Shown piece after piece: positions 50,867 to 63,481 of a stretch of DNA of 64,000 bases (position 1 is its first letter; every line of letters begins with the position of its first letter). A program made the translations under genes and the position numbers. The stretch is from positions 88,859,447-88,923,446 of the forward strand of contig OX344761.1 of assembly GCA_947034895.1 (NCBI GenBank), written 5' to 3'. Source of the DNA: Rhytidiadelphus loreus. Lineage: Eukaryota > Streptophyta > Bryopsida > Hypnales > Hylocomiaceae. The notes beneath the pieces are model-generated. The model saw only the letters and a list, made by a program, of their open reading frames with translations, did not search any database and was not told where the DNA came from.

Positions 50867-52421
50867 ATGGCATCTTCACAATCAACTGGTAGTAAAAGAA
50901 AACGGGTGGAAGGAAGAGATTACAAAGCACAAAATGTTTAAAAGAATAAACTAATTTCATGGAGTTTATCGGAGGAGAACCTTATTCAACTGGACTTTGA
51001 TGGAGATGGTGCCAAGGGATGTGTTTATTCCAAACATGCTTTCCAATATAAAAATAAAAGAATGTACATCATTCCTTGCCAATTTACACTAAAACATGAT
51101 GTTTTTATGAATTCATTTCAAAGCAATTATAGTAATCTATTTGAATGTGGACACTACACCCACTGTTGTCATAGAATTTGTGCAAAGTGTTTACCTATGT
51201 TTATAAAAAGAGGGGACTAAATGTCAAAAGTGTCCAAATGTAAGCAACACAGTATATTTCCAAAAATGTGTCGAGATGTTGGGATTATGGAATTGTAGGG
51301 ATTTTGAATTTGACAGAGTATTACAATTTCATAAAGAATTAGAAGGATGTAAAAAATTCACTAAAAATAAAAGTGAATTAGTAGTCCAATGTGTTATTTC
51401 AAAATTGAGTCTTCTATATAGTAATACATTACAAAGATCAAATATAGAACTTCACATAAGTTATTCAAGCATCCCAAATGATAGTGTTTTGAAGGATGAC
51501 AAACCATATTGGATACATCAAAAGTTTAACAATGACAAGATGAATTGGCATAATATATATAAAGAAGAAAAACTAGTAAACACTAGTTTCACAGTATTAC
51601 CTATTTTTGGTGGATCAAAAATTTCTCCATCAATGTTGCAATTGGAATTATCCTACATTGTAGCTCTTTATATTCTAAATGCATATGAAATTTTTTTATA
51701 TCAAGTGACATCAAGATTAATCAATTTGTATTATGAAACAAGCCCACCATATGGCCAAACTAAATATAAAACTACATCCTTGCATGGAAATTATAAGAAT
51801 GGAAGCCATGGTTATTTGACTAATGCTAGAGAGGGTGTAGAAGGAGATATTGTCCCATATTACAATTCAAGGATTTCACCTGCAACAAAAAAAGCATTCA
51901 AAGATTTGGGTGATCATTGTGCATCAAATATTTGGACAAGTTTGATGCCACATTTTGGAACATAAATCAATAATTATTTTGATGAACAAGATACTAGAAT
52001 TTGCTATTTGTGTATTGGTCTTAAAGAAAATCCAACCAATGTGATTTAGATGCACATTAGCAAAAACTCATATATCAAACCCCATATTGATCTCAATGAT
52101 TTGGAGTCATCAATTATCACATGGTTTAGTAAAAGACATCCAGGAAGAGCATAATTTGGTTTGTTTCAAATGCTATACAAATTCAAAACAGACAATGGTT
52201 CGGGTTTGTTCCTTAGGAGTCAAGAATATGTACATGGCACTTTAGGAATTGACACAAAAGGTGATGAGTTAGAAAATTACACTTTAGAAGTTGCATCGAC
52301 AAACAAAAAAGGATTAATTACTAGATCAACCAATCAATTGAATGCAAATACCAAATATCCTAGAGGAATTCCATCTTCCAAACATTGGTATGCCATTGAC
52401 CCAAGACACTTACTTGAATGA
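50867..52421 (+). pseudogene. Decayed gene with 2-oxoglutarate/Fe(II)-oxygenase-like C-terminus
   Basis: The start is ATG at 50867 with a basic SKRKR stretch. A TAA follows at 50939-50941. A Cys/His-rich segment (FECGHYTHCCHRICAKC) then runs into a one-base frameshift near 51215, after which KCQKCP continues it, so a zinc-binding module is likely. A 230-codon stretch (51276-51965) has no domain I recognise. After stops at 51963, about 52047 and about 52153 in the same frame, the end contains KPHIDLND (HxD), SQEYVHGTL (distal His) and LITRS (Arg). These are in the order and rough spacing of the double-stranded beta-helix of Fe(II)/2-oxoglutarate oxygenases, a fold that includes TET/JBP enzymes. 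The fold call is inference from a few residues. Confidence 0.55.
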
Positions 52422-53880
52422 AAGCAAGGTTATTCAAACTTGTATCTTTTACAAATGATATAAAAGAAAAAAATAGTCTAATTTTTGAAGAAGATGCATG
52501 ATCCCATATAGATCTTTGTGATTTTTTTAATTATAGAATGTCTCATTCAACATTGCCTCATCTTATAAATCATCCTCTCTCATTTGATCCCTAGCAGCAA
52601 GAAGTCAAGCCCTCCATTCGTCCATGATGAATAGAGGCAAAAAATAAAAAATAAAAACCTTCAACAATGACTCTCAAATAAAGAAAAGAAGCAAGAGCTA
52701 CTAACAAGTTTCCAAAACCACCCTTCAAAAGAGCTCCCAGTTTTGGGAGCCCAACTCATCCGCTTAGTTTTGAGGGGCCTGCCCAACTTGCTAGCCCAAC
52801 AATACTATCCAAAGGTGCCCGACTTTATTGCATTAAATTCTTTTTGGGATTCCTGACGAAATAGCCTCTTACGTGGCCTGCACCACGGGGGCTGCTGGGG
52901 TCCCAGCAACGTACCGGCCCCTTGAGGCCATATTTACACAGTCTCCAACAGTCTCTAGACTCTTCCAATTACAATCACTCAAAACTACAGTCTTACTAAA
53001 TGCTTTTTGATTTCTTACTCGCTACGTTGGGACATGTGTCATAAATCTATGAATCCCAATTTTGAAAAAACATTCTAGCTATGGTTGGAAATATGTCAGT
53101 GTAGAGGTTGGTTATTGGATACTAATTAGGAATGGGTGACTTCCCCTTATGTTGAACCAATGCCAAAGCAATTGAAATTATTTTTCCTATAAAACCTACA
53201 GCTCTCCATTTTTGTCCAGAGGTATTATATTTTTTTTAATCGTTGAACATTACCAAACACTAGGTGAGAACGTACCATTAGGTTTCCAAATATCCACACT
53301 TGTGGTTACATTTAGTTTCCAAATATCCAAATACCCCAACCAAAAAATAAAAATTAGCCCCAAAATTTAGTACAAAAATTTAATGTCCAAAATTTAGTGT
53401 TTGATTCCCACCACTAACATCCAACCATTAGATATCAAAATATAAAATTTTAAGTGAGTGTTAAAAATTAGCACCAAAAACTAGGTCCCATTGCTTTAAC
53501 CCCAGGATAGAAGACCCAACATATACCCAATGTTAGGAAAAAACAAGTTCCAGTTGTAGAGTTCAACCAACATAGGAAGGCCCAAAAAATCAAAATTCCA
53601 AACAACCCTCGGAGCCAGCCAAACAAGGTTGGGAGCCTGTAGAGTCAGGTGTTTCTTGGGGTGGGGGGGCCAGACCAATCAAGACCTGCCATTTGGCGGG
53701 TACAGTCACCCGGCAGGGTTCTGGTACAGTCAGGAGGCGGGTCTTGGCCAATCCATGACCGACATGTGGCAAGGACTTGGGGTGGGGTTTGCTCTGGACT
53801 GTCTGGTCTAGAATGGTCTAGAGTTTGGCTCTAGACTCCAAAGTCATATAAAAAACAGAAACAAAACATTAGGTGTTTAA

Positions 53881-54102
53881 CCCCTTAATGCCTTGATCTT
53901 TTTTCTAATTTTGACACATTTTTGCTTATATCTTTGTATAGAAATATCATTTACTAGAATTTCATGAAATTGATCATTAAGGAAGGTTTTCTTTTCAAAA
54001 TTGAAGTCTTACATTGGATGAATGGAAAGTTAGTTGGACAAAACAACGCCTTGAAGCCCTTTGTTCATCGTCCACTTTCTAGATGTCGACACAGTTAGGG
54101 GT
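53881..54102. mobile_element. 222-bp TTAA element, right-arm mirror copy
   Basis: Mirror of 48935-49156 with one visible C-to-T type change at the CG in its terminus. TTAA on both sides. Confidence 0.7.
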
Positions 54103-54710
54103 TTAATAATTGATAGTTGGAAACTATCGAGGGAAAAGGTAAAAAAATAGAATTAGTATGAGAGTAGGTAAAATTGAAACATACCAAAAAATTCACAAAT
54201 ATTCTCAATGGTGCAATCAAAACATTAGAGAAGGTAATAGAAACTCAACCTAGTCAGAAGGAGAGAAGAATTGTTGATGTAAAGAGGATAGGAAATTACC
54301 AAACTCAAGCCATCTTAAAAAATGCTAATAGAATTGAGTGTGGGATGGGTGAAGATTATTGAATTCAAAGAGTTTGCAATCATGATAGGATTAGGCAAAA
54401 ATCTAAAGAATTCCACTAAGCCATTAAGAATTAGATTGTACAAGAATATTGACTTTGGATAGGGAGACAAGATTATTGCATCGTTGTCTTGAAATTTGAA
54501 CGAGTATTCCATTGCAAAGTCAACTAATGAAGTTCAATTATTTATTGAATTGAATAGAATAGAAGTAGAAAGAAAAGAAGTAGTGGAAAAGAAAAAGAAG
54601 GAGAAATAGAAAGAAGGAAAAATTAAGAAGTAGTTTTTGGAATGAAATTCCACAACTTGTAACCCAAACTTTGAAAATTAAGTGATAAGCACATATTGAG
54701 GAAAAATAAG

Positions 54711-54773
54711 ATGGCGAACAAGGAAGGCTTTGAAGACGTTCTCGACCACCTCATAGATGAAGTTCAATCCAAG
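54711..54773 (+). other. Possible captured exon (21 codons)
   Basis: An ATG opens a short frame, MANKEGFEDVLDHLIDEVQ, ending in AAG just before GTGAATTC, a usable splice donor. The amino-acid composition is protein-like in an otherwise AT-rich stretch. The mirror copy is at 48264-48326 on the minus strand. No following exon was recognised. Confidence 0.3.
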
Positions 54774-55887
54774 GTGAATTCCTAAATCCCATCCGTTTTT
54801 CTCTCTAAGTCTTGCAATTATGAACCTCAACCCAAACTGTGTATTTGGCAACATAGCAATTTAGGGCAACTCAATATGAATGGATCTTTTATTTTTCTTC
54901 TTTGAAATTTTTACACAATGCGTACCCAAGGAGTAGCTTTAAGGCCCAACAATTTCATAACTTTCAACTACTAACACGATTAAAAAGTTATTTTATGATA
55001 TGCTGTTTTTATTGCTTGATGGGGAGCAAAAAAAACTTCTTTAAAAAATAACTTTTGTAAGAAACAAAATTTTGAAATTGGTTCTCTAAATTTATATATA
55101 TGTGGAAAGCTTTGATGCATTCCATTTTGATTAATGAGATGAAAGTTTTGAGTACTTTTAGTTTGCGAGTAGTTTGCGGGTAGTTATGGAATCTCTACTC
55201 TAAGATAAACTTTGAAGTCCTTTATTTAACTCAATATTTTAGGAAAAAAAATATTAAAAGCAAATTATTTATTACAACATTACAACCATTGGAATTGGCA
55301 TACTTCAATTCCATAAATTAATTCTGACTTAGCAATTTAGTATAATTTTGAATCATTTTCTATTTCTTTCTACTTACCGTTTTTTCCCTCTATGTTATAC
55401 AATTCCAAATGATCTAGAAAATTTCAAGCATGTAGACAACTTGATTTGAAGAAGTAATCTAAAGAGTAACTACCATTTTGTACATTTTTTCATAAAAATG
55501 TGAGCTTGTGAAGTGCAACTAAACAATGTTTTGTAGGTCCCCCAAAAGAATTTTTGTCACTTCCAATGCTAATATCTTGTAATCTACAAGGTGAAAATTT
55601 CTGAAATTTTTCCACATCTTTTCAAACCAACGTACTACAAGATCCTATAGCTACATGTATCTAAAAATGTTTTTTTCCCTCAAATGTGGTACTTATCCTA
55701 GAAATGGCAGTTTTGGAGAGTTTTTGGTGAAAACATAGTCCAAATCATTTAACGGTTAACCCACGGCTAAAGTACAAGTTAGATTTAGACCATTAAAACT
55801 AAATTTCATTTCAAGTTTAGTTTCAAAAACTTGTAGAAGAGATCCAAAGGTTTCCTAAAATGCAAGACATTTAGAGAATAGACTTAA

Positions 55888-56188
55888 TCCCTAAATGCCC
55901 AAGGCCTTTTTTGAGCTTCTTGGAACTGCTCTAAATTAAACAAAAAGTCAACATTTTGATAAGTTGTATCAATTTCTATTGAATTATAATCATACAAATT
56001 CTAACTAGACATGTTAGAGATCACATAGGAAAGAAAACACAACAATATCATTTAGAGATTGAAAGAATATATTCTTTGATCATGAGGGTGTAAACACTGC
56101 AAAAGTGATTTAAAGTCTTTCAATCCTCTTTTCACATGTCAAATCTAAAATTTGTCCACCAAAAACATATGAGGTTAAAGGGCCTATT
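55888..56188. mobile_element. Truncated mid-length TTAA element, right-arm mirror copy
   Basis: Mirror of 46849-47149, starting after TTAA with TCCCTAAATGCCCAAGGCC. Confidence 0.7.
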
Positions 56189-56998
56189 ACCAAAAAATGA
56201 AAATCCTAATGCTCTTCTCTAGAAAGCCTAACATGCCTCCAACATCCCACTAGGGATCTATTCCTTTGAGCACTTAAAGCCTTTACATATCCACAAAGGA
56301 GAATCCTGAAATACAAATTTTTATTCAAATATGAATTGAAAAAAATAGACATGAAACTCAAAAATGAGAGAAATTATGACACATTTAACTACTTTTGAAC
56401 TTTTGAAAGTCTAGAATCAATAATAAAAAAAACTAGTCATTAGGAGAACATTCAAAACATTTATAGATCTATACAAAACATACAAAGATCTATACAACAT
56501 CAATAGATAACCATATGGGAATCTCCAAGTGTTCGTGCAAGTATTTTATCCAAAATTCACTAAACTATCTAGAAGTGGTTACATGAGGCATAATTGAATG
56601 ATCATTAAATAAACATTGATATATGTCTACATCAAATGCACCCAAATTCTAGAACATTTACCATAGGTTAGACTCCATGAACAAACCAGTTTCTTAACAT
56701 GTCTTAATCAACAAGTATTAAAAACATTTTTGCCTTACTAGAATTAGCAAGCAATGAAACTGAGAAAAGACATGTGAATTCATGTAAGTAACCCACTTGT
56801 GAAAAGGATGCTCAATACAACAAGACTGCAAAATATGATGAGCACCAATATGTAAAGAGGGAGCCCAAAGCATAAATGTAGATGTCATAGGCTTTGCTAG
56901 GACAACTCTCCTTTTGGCAAACCTACATTCATACCTATCAACTATTTGTTAAAATTTCTTCTACATCTCATTTGTTTCTCAAATTAATGAATTGTTTC

Positions 56999-57168
56999 TA
57001 AATAAAATCTAAGACAAAGTCAAAGCTAAATAAAAACTAAGTCAAAGTCAAAGCTAAATAAAAACTAAGTCAAAGTCAAAGCTAAATAAAAACTAAGTCA
57101 AAGTCAAAGCTAAATGAAAACTAATTCAAAGTCAAAGCTAATAGAAATCTAAATCAAAGTAAAAGCTA
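56999..57168. repeat. 28-bp tandem repeat upstream of the kinase, right-arm mirror copy
   Basis: Six CTAAGTCAAAGTCAAAGCT-type units, mirror image of 45869-46038. They lie just upstream of the right-arm kinase gene. Confidence 0.85.
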
Positions 57169-57281
57169 AATGAAAACTAAATCCAAGCAATGAAAAAGAT
57201 GGAAAATAGATCAAAATAAAAGATAGGTAAATACTAAATCAAAGTAAAAGATAGGTACCTCGATCTACAAAAGACAAGGCA

Positions 57282-58235
57282 TTGCTATTCTTTAGTATTC
57301 TTGTCTCTTTGCTTTCACAACCTTGTCAATTGTCGCTCTTCAAAATGAGCACAATCAAAATGATGGACTTGTATACTAAAGGCAAGCAATTGGGGGCCGG
57401 GAACTTTGGCGTAATCTACTTGTGCACCCAAATTACAACCGGAAAACATTATGCATGCAAATACATACCAAAAAGCAACCTTGTCTCACCAAAAAAAATT
57501 AAAATGGTAGAACGTGAAGTTGGTATCCTATGCTTGATCAATCTTAAAGAGCATCCAAATATAGTGGCACTCAAAGATGTTTTGGAAGATGATGACTATG
57601 TATACATAGTCATGGAGCTATGTGAAGGAGGGACAATCCTTGATCGTATGCTTAAAAATGGTACTTTTGACGAGCCAAGAGTTGCTCAAATGATCAAGGA
57701 AATTGCTAGTGCTATTAAGACTTGCCATGGCTTTGGCATTGTCCATAGGGACTTGAAGCTTGAAAACGTGTTGTTCGAAACCAAAGACAAAGATTCGGCA
57801 CTCAAAGTGATTGATTTTGGATTGGCCCAATTCTTTAAGCAGGGTGATGTATTCACCAATGTTGTTGGGACTCCGGTATATATGGCCCCTGAAGTCATGG
57901 AGCGCAAACATGGACCCAAAGTGGACATTTGGAGCCTTGGGGTGGTACTATATGGTCTTTTAGTAGGGTTTCCTCCTTTCAATGGCCGCACATCCACAAA
58001 TGTATATGGAAAAATTATAAAGGGCCATGACTTGTTTTCCAAGGATCCATGGCCACGCATTTCGAAGGGTGCAAAAGACCTAATTCAAAGAATGTTGACA
58101 TACAATGTCAAGGAGCGTTTGAGTGCATCGGAGGTTTTGAAGCATCCATGGCTTCTAGAAATGTCAAGGAAGTTTGAAGAAAGTAGGTTAGAAAAAAGTA
58201 GGTGCAATTATACTCCTTTTGAGTGCACAAATTAA
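57282..58235 (+). CDS. Serine/threonine protein kinase, CDPK-like catalytic domain only, right copy
   Basis: Same 317-codon protein as the left-arm copy, with no amino-acid difference. The likely start is Met22 (ATG at 57345). It is transcribed outward, away from the palindrome centre, so the two copies are divergent with their promoters facing the spacer about 11.5 kb apart. Both remain open with all catalytic residues (lysine of YACK, HRDLKLEN, DFG). Either the duplication is recent, conversion keeps the arms alike, or both copies are under selection. Substrate unknown. Confidence 0.9.
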   Translation: MLFFSILVSLLSQPCQLSLFKMSTIKMMDLYTKGKQLGAGNFGVIYLCTQITTGKHYACKYIPKSNLVSPKKIKMVEREVGILCLINLKEHPNIVALKDVLEDDDYVYIVMELCEGGTILDRMLKNGTFDEPRVAQMIKEIASAIKTCHGFGIVHRDLKLENVLFETKDKDSALKVIDFGLAQFFKQGDVFTNVVGTPVYMAPEVMERKHGPKVDIWSLGVVLYGLLVGFPPFNGRTSTNVYGKIIKGHDLFSKDPWPRISKGAKDLIQRMLTYNVKERLSASEVLKHPWLLEMSRKFEESRLEKSRCNYTPFECTN

Positions 58236-60465
58236 AGTGTAGTTTTATGAATGTAGACATTGATGTAAATATGTTTATATTTGAATAGTTTGTGGACTTG
58301 GGCAGACTCTTTCTACATGTATTGATGGACCTTGTTAATTGGTTCCACATTTTTATTGATTTAAAATCAAGCAAAAATCATTTTTTCATATTAAATTGAA
58401 CAAAGACTTGTCATTGTGTTTGATGATTATTAAGCTAGAGAGATTGTAGTGAGATTGTGCCATGCCTCCAACAACATGTTTATTTGAATTTGAATTTTTT
58501 CATTTGTAAGTTTTGTAATTTGTGCAATGTAGAAATGGGTACTATGAAAAGACCTTGAACTTTGTTTGTTTCTAAATCAACCATTCTTGTTATTTCTCAA
58601 CAACTTGTGGATTGGCTTGTTTGAAGTAATGTTCAACAAGCAAAATATTCCTTCTAGCCTCTTCATATATTTGCCATGTCACCATTTGAGATATCTCTCA
58701 AATTCAATTGCATATCACAAAGACATTGCATGGCTTTAGGAGTGTTTGTATTAGCAAATTTGAAAATTCAGATCCATTGCCAAGGTCAAGAACAATATGC
58801 AATAGTAATACTTCACCATTATCATTAGTTTCATTTTTGTTCCAAGCTTCCAAATCATTAGATTGGATAATTTGTGAATCTGAAGGGCACTTATAGCATG
58901 TAGAATAACTTGAACAACTAGAGTAGGGATAGGAAGTAGCTCCCCATATCCTCAAGTTACTAAATCCAAATGCCATCTTGCCATTGCTTTAGAATTCTAA
59001 ACACAATAACAAAATAATGTTCTAAAAGTAGTAAGAAGTGGGAAATTTTCACCAATTTTCTTTAGATGGATAGGTTTAGAGAACCATGGGAGGGCAAAAA
59101 AGTCATCTTCATTACAAGGCATATTCTACCACTCTTAGAACCACCATTATCAAACTAACATCCAACAAAATACAATATAGATTAGAAAAAGACTCCTCGA
59201 GTCAAGTGTAAAATCAATCTCACATCAAATCAATCTGATATCAAATCACTACCAACACAACTCATTTATCTTTAAAAATCTTTATGATACTATAATGTTT
59301 TAAGTTGTGTTAGATAGATTGCATTTTTTTGTAGTAATTCTTTTGCATAACTACAAAGGATATTGTATCATGTGTACAAAATAAATGATGTAGAATTGTA
59401 TGTTATAATTTTGACACAATAGATTTCTATTGGGAAAACCCAAAAGGACTAAACTACGTTTTCACAACATATCAATTTTTGGTAACTCACTATGAATGGA
59501 GTTTTCTTTTCTTTCTTTGAAATTTTCATACAACATGTGCCCAAGGAGTAGCTTTAAGGCACAAACAATTTCATAACTTTTGACTACATGGTTCAAAAGT
59601 TATTGTATGATATGTAATTTTCATTGCTTGGTGGGCAACTTGGGAAGTTTAGAAAAAATCAGGTTTTTAAGAAATAAAAATTTGAACTTGTTTTCCTAGA
59701 TTTATGTATATGTGGAAAGCTTTGAATCATTTCATTTTAATTAACAAGATGAAAGTTACAAGCAATTTTAGTTTGTAGGTACTTATGGAATCTCTACTCT
59801 AAAATAAACTTTGAGGTCCTTTGTTTAACTCAATAGTCAATACTTTTGAAAAAAATAAAAGCATTGGATATAAATGGTTTATTACAACATTATGACCATT
59901 GGAATTGGCATTTTTCAATTCCATAACTAAATTTTTAAAAATTTAGTATTTTAAATCATAATCTACCTTTTTCTACTTACTATTTTTTCAAGCATAAATA
60001 TGAAATATTTTTTGTTGAAATTTTATATGTATGTATTTCTAACTTATATTTTCAACATGTTATGGAGAGTAACAAGTTGTAGGATCTACACCTTTTTGTA
60101 TAAAAAGTTTGAAAGATGAAATATAACCATTTTAGATGAGTTGAAAATACTTCTTTTTGAAACCCAAGCAACAAGATCTTGCAATTGGTAAGGTTTCTTG
60201 TACTAAAATTTTAGGAGGGTCTACACTAACAAGTTAACTAAAGGATGCTATGATTGGATTTGTTAATGAAAAAAATAAGGATGAAGGGTTTAGCCATACT
60301 TTGGATTTGACTACTTTGAAGTAGTTTTGGGCCTAAAAACACCGAAAAACGTTCGGGGGTGACCCCTATAACTCTAAATTGCATTTTTGGGGGCAACATA
60401 GCAATTTTGAGCAGTTCACTATGAAGGGAGTTTTTACACAACATGTGCCCAAGGAGTAGCTTTAA

Positions 60466-61048
60466 CCCCTAAATGCTCAAGTCTTTTCAAGTGTGTTTTG
60501 ACTATGAAAAAACTTATTCCCAATGAAGCAAATTTTTTTTTCTTTCAAAATCTAACCATACAGATGTTTACAAAGCTTGCTTATTAATATGCTTACCAAT
60601 TTTGAGTGCAAAATTGCATAGGAGTTGTGAGATTATAACAAGAGAAATGTACATTTTATATTTTTAATATGTTGCCCCTCCCCACAATGTTTCAAAAATT
60701 TGCATATAATTTTTTTTGAATTGGAAGTGACATGAACAACTACAAATTATGTTAGCACACTAAAATGCACTTTCAAAAAACTTAATTTCTCATGAAAGGC
60801 TATCAAATTCATTACACAATCTACCTTGCAATTGTTGAAATGCGATTTTTATTTATAAGTATAAATCACAAATAATTCCTTGCATGTTTAAATTTTTAAT
60901 GGTGAAAAACATGAAAACACTTTACTCTTTGCATTGGGATCATTTTCAAAGCAAATGGATAAGTACAAGTTTTTACACTTAACTACCCACTGCAAAATGA
61001 GCGTAAAATTTCAAATCAACCATATTTGGTCGCCTGGGCATTTAGGGG
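60466..61048. mobile_element. Long TTAA element, right-arm copy with 204-bp deletion
   Basis: Mirror of 41785-42571, reduced to 583 bp. TTAA persists at both sides (60462-60465 and 61049-61052). The junction near 60977 joins sequence that is 204 bp apart in the left arm. Confidence 0.85.
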
Positions 61049-61758
61049 TTAAGGCCCAACAATTTCATAACTTTTGGCTACATGTGTAAGAAGTTGTTGT
61101 ATGATATGTAGTTTTTAGTGATGTACATGCAAACCAGGTAGCTAAAAACACTTCTTCAAAATTATATATTTTAAGAAATAAAAATTTGAAACTGGTTCTC
61201 TAGATTTATATGTACATAGAAAGCTTTGACGCATTCCATTTTGAATAATGAGATGAAAGTTGCAAGTAGCTTTAGTTTGCGAGTAGTTTGTGGGTAGTTA
61301 TGGAATCTCTATTCTAAGATAAACTTTGAAGTCCCTTATTTAATTCAATTTTGAATATTATAGGAAAAAAGAATTAGGTGTAGATTATTTATTACAATAT
61401 TACAACCATTAAGATTGGCATTTTTCAATACCATAAATCAAATTTGAACAATTTTGTATTTTGAATCATTCTCTATTTCTTTCTACTTACCATTTTTTTC
61501 CTCTATGTTATACAATTCCAAATGATTTGAAAATTTTCAAGCATGTAGACAACTTGCTTTGAAGAAGTAATCAAAAGAATAACTACCATTTTGTACATGT
61601 TTTCATACAAATGTGAGCTTGTGAAGTGCAGCTGAATAGTGTTTTGTAGGGCCCAAGAAAGGATTTTTGTCACTTCAAACATCAATATCTTGCAATCTAC
61701 ACGGTGGAATTTTTAAAATTTTCTTCCACATCTTCTCAAACCAGTGTTCTACTTGATC

Positions 61759-63481
61759 CTATGGCTATATATCTATGTCCACACTACTATTTCCTTCAAC
61801 ATCCTCATTGCCCCCCCCCCTTTCCCCCCTTGTCCCCTCAACACACGCCATGTAGTTGGGATGTGTGCATCTACTTGTTGCGTGTTTTCCCAATCGCCAT
61901 CCATATCACCTTCCATATCTACAACATCAATTATAACTGAAAAGCTTGCATGAAACTTCGCTTGTGTCACTATATCTTCAAATTGTGATCCTATACTATC
62001 TCAACTCATGCAATCAAATCCAGCCCCCGAGTTCAAATTCCATCCCTCTCGTCCATCCAATGACAAATGGAATCTTGTAGAGTTGTCACTACCTTTGCTA
62101 TTATCTTGACTCATACGATGGGGACTGAATCCAAAACAAGTTGGACTCCATTGCCAAGAAGCTTGTGAAGTAGGATGAAAATGCAAGCCCCCCCCCACCA
62201 AATTAAACATCTAGTCCCTCGTTCAAATTCACCCGAGCTCTCAGACTGTCTACCCCAACACAACGATAGCTTTGCAGCAGCCAAAAAAATAGTCATCTTG
62301 AGTACAAGAATATAAAAGATAAGAAGGTCTAAACTCACCCCCCTCCAAAAAAAAAACATCAAAAGAAAATCCAGATTCTCGGGGGGTGCACTTAGTTCTA
62401 TTACAACAAACCACATGCGAACAAGTGGTTTCTAATAAACTATAATGCCAATCTAAAATTTTGACCATTGTTTAATAATGACTATAGATTTCTATTGCCA
62501 AAATTTCCATCTCAAATTAAATATGAAATGATTTCTAAAAGAGGTTGAAAATGAATTAAAATGGCATGTTTTTCAACTCAAATAATTATAGAGAACACAT
62601 TTAGATGACCATTGAATCAATATTCAACTTAAAATGAGCTTTCAATAAAGAGGTATTTTAAATAATTTTTTGTTCATTTTTTAGACAATTTTTTCTTATA
62701 TAATATAGGGGTGTGAAAGTTATTTTTCAGTTCTACAATGTATCTTTTTACTTCAAAAATCTGTAACTAATTATTAGTAACAAATAAAAATATCAATAAT
62801 TCCAAACATAAACTTTCAAAGTAGAAAAATCAATTCGTATTTTTCTTATTTTGTTTTTATTTAAAATCCAAAAAGTATATAGGGGGTCCAAAGTTTTGTT
62901 CGCATGTGGTTTCAAATGGACACTCTAAGTGATCCCCCTGAGCCCAGATTACCCCAAGCTTCACCGTCACCTATTTAATTGGAGCCAGAAAAAAGCCAGA
63001 ACTAAAACAAAATGCCTTTTTGAACATATTCAACAAAAGAGTCCAAACCATTAGAAGAGATTTCACGATTTCAAGGGCCGTTTCGGGGCCGTTGCCGGCG
63101 TTGTTCCCCCGGCAGTCAAGGAACGCCGCTGATAGATTTTTTTTTTTTGAAAAAATAAAAATAAAAATAAAATAAAATTTAAGTCCTTAAAATGAGAAAC
63201 AAAGTTAAATTCATTTTTTTATTTTTTTTCGAAAAATCTGACCTGGCCGTCTCTCGGCCAGGTCAGCACAGGCCGGGAACGGCGAATTTCGGCGGTTCTC
63301 GGGGGGGGTTCGAGTTGGGAACTCGCAGCCCTCCCCGAGAGCCAAAACACATGTAATGCTTGTTCTGTCGATGTCAAAAAGTGCATACCTTGTTTTGTTG
63401 CTACGGAGGTTCTTGCACCATCCTACCTACTATAAAGCCTCCTACTACACCATGAAGGTGAGTTGCAACTTGGGGTGATCC
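61759..63481. other. Intergenic DNA with homopolymer runs and G+C-rich hairpins
   Basis: No gene seen. C- and G-runs occur at about 61811, 62191 and 63300. Two stem-loops stand out: 63240-63264 (10-bp stem GACCTGGCCG, 5-base loop) and 63294-63343 (imperfect stem of about 20 bp). Between 63075 and 63345 the base composition alternates sharply between G+C-rich and pure A/T blocks, which suggests one or more inserted repeats. Confidence 0.5.

Larger units (their letters stand above)
49829..53208. other. Unique spacer of the giant inverted repeat
   Basis: 3,380 bp not shared by the arms. Its left end (49840-50045) is one more copy of the repeat family seen at 40950 and 47290. A strong hairpin lies at 50293-50390 and a decayed gene at 50867-52421. 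At 52730-52990 is a relatively G+C-rich segment without recognisable features. Confidence 0.7.
53209..61758. repeat. Right arm of the giant inverted repeat (8,550 bp)
   Basis: Reverse complement of 41075-49828. The arms lose register by 204 bp at about 60977 because a segment of the long TTAA element is missing here. The outer end (CTACTTGATC, 61749-61758) coincides with the left arm's start GATCAAGTAG at 41075-41084. Confidence 0.95.

Noticed and set aside
57618..58060. Two antisense frames over the kinase gene
   Set aside because: Shadows of a conserved kinase coding sequence read on the other strand.
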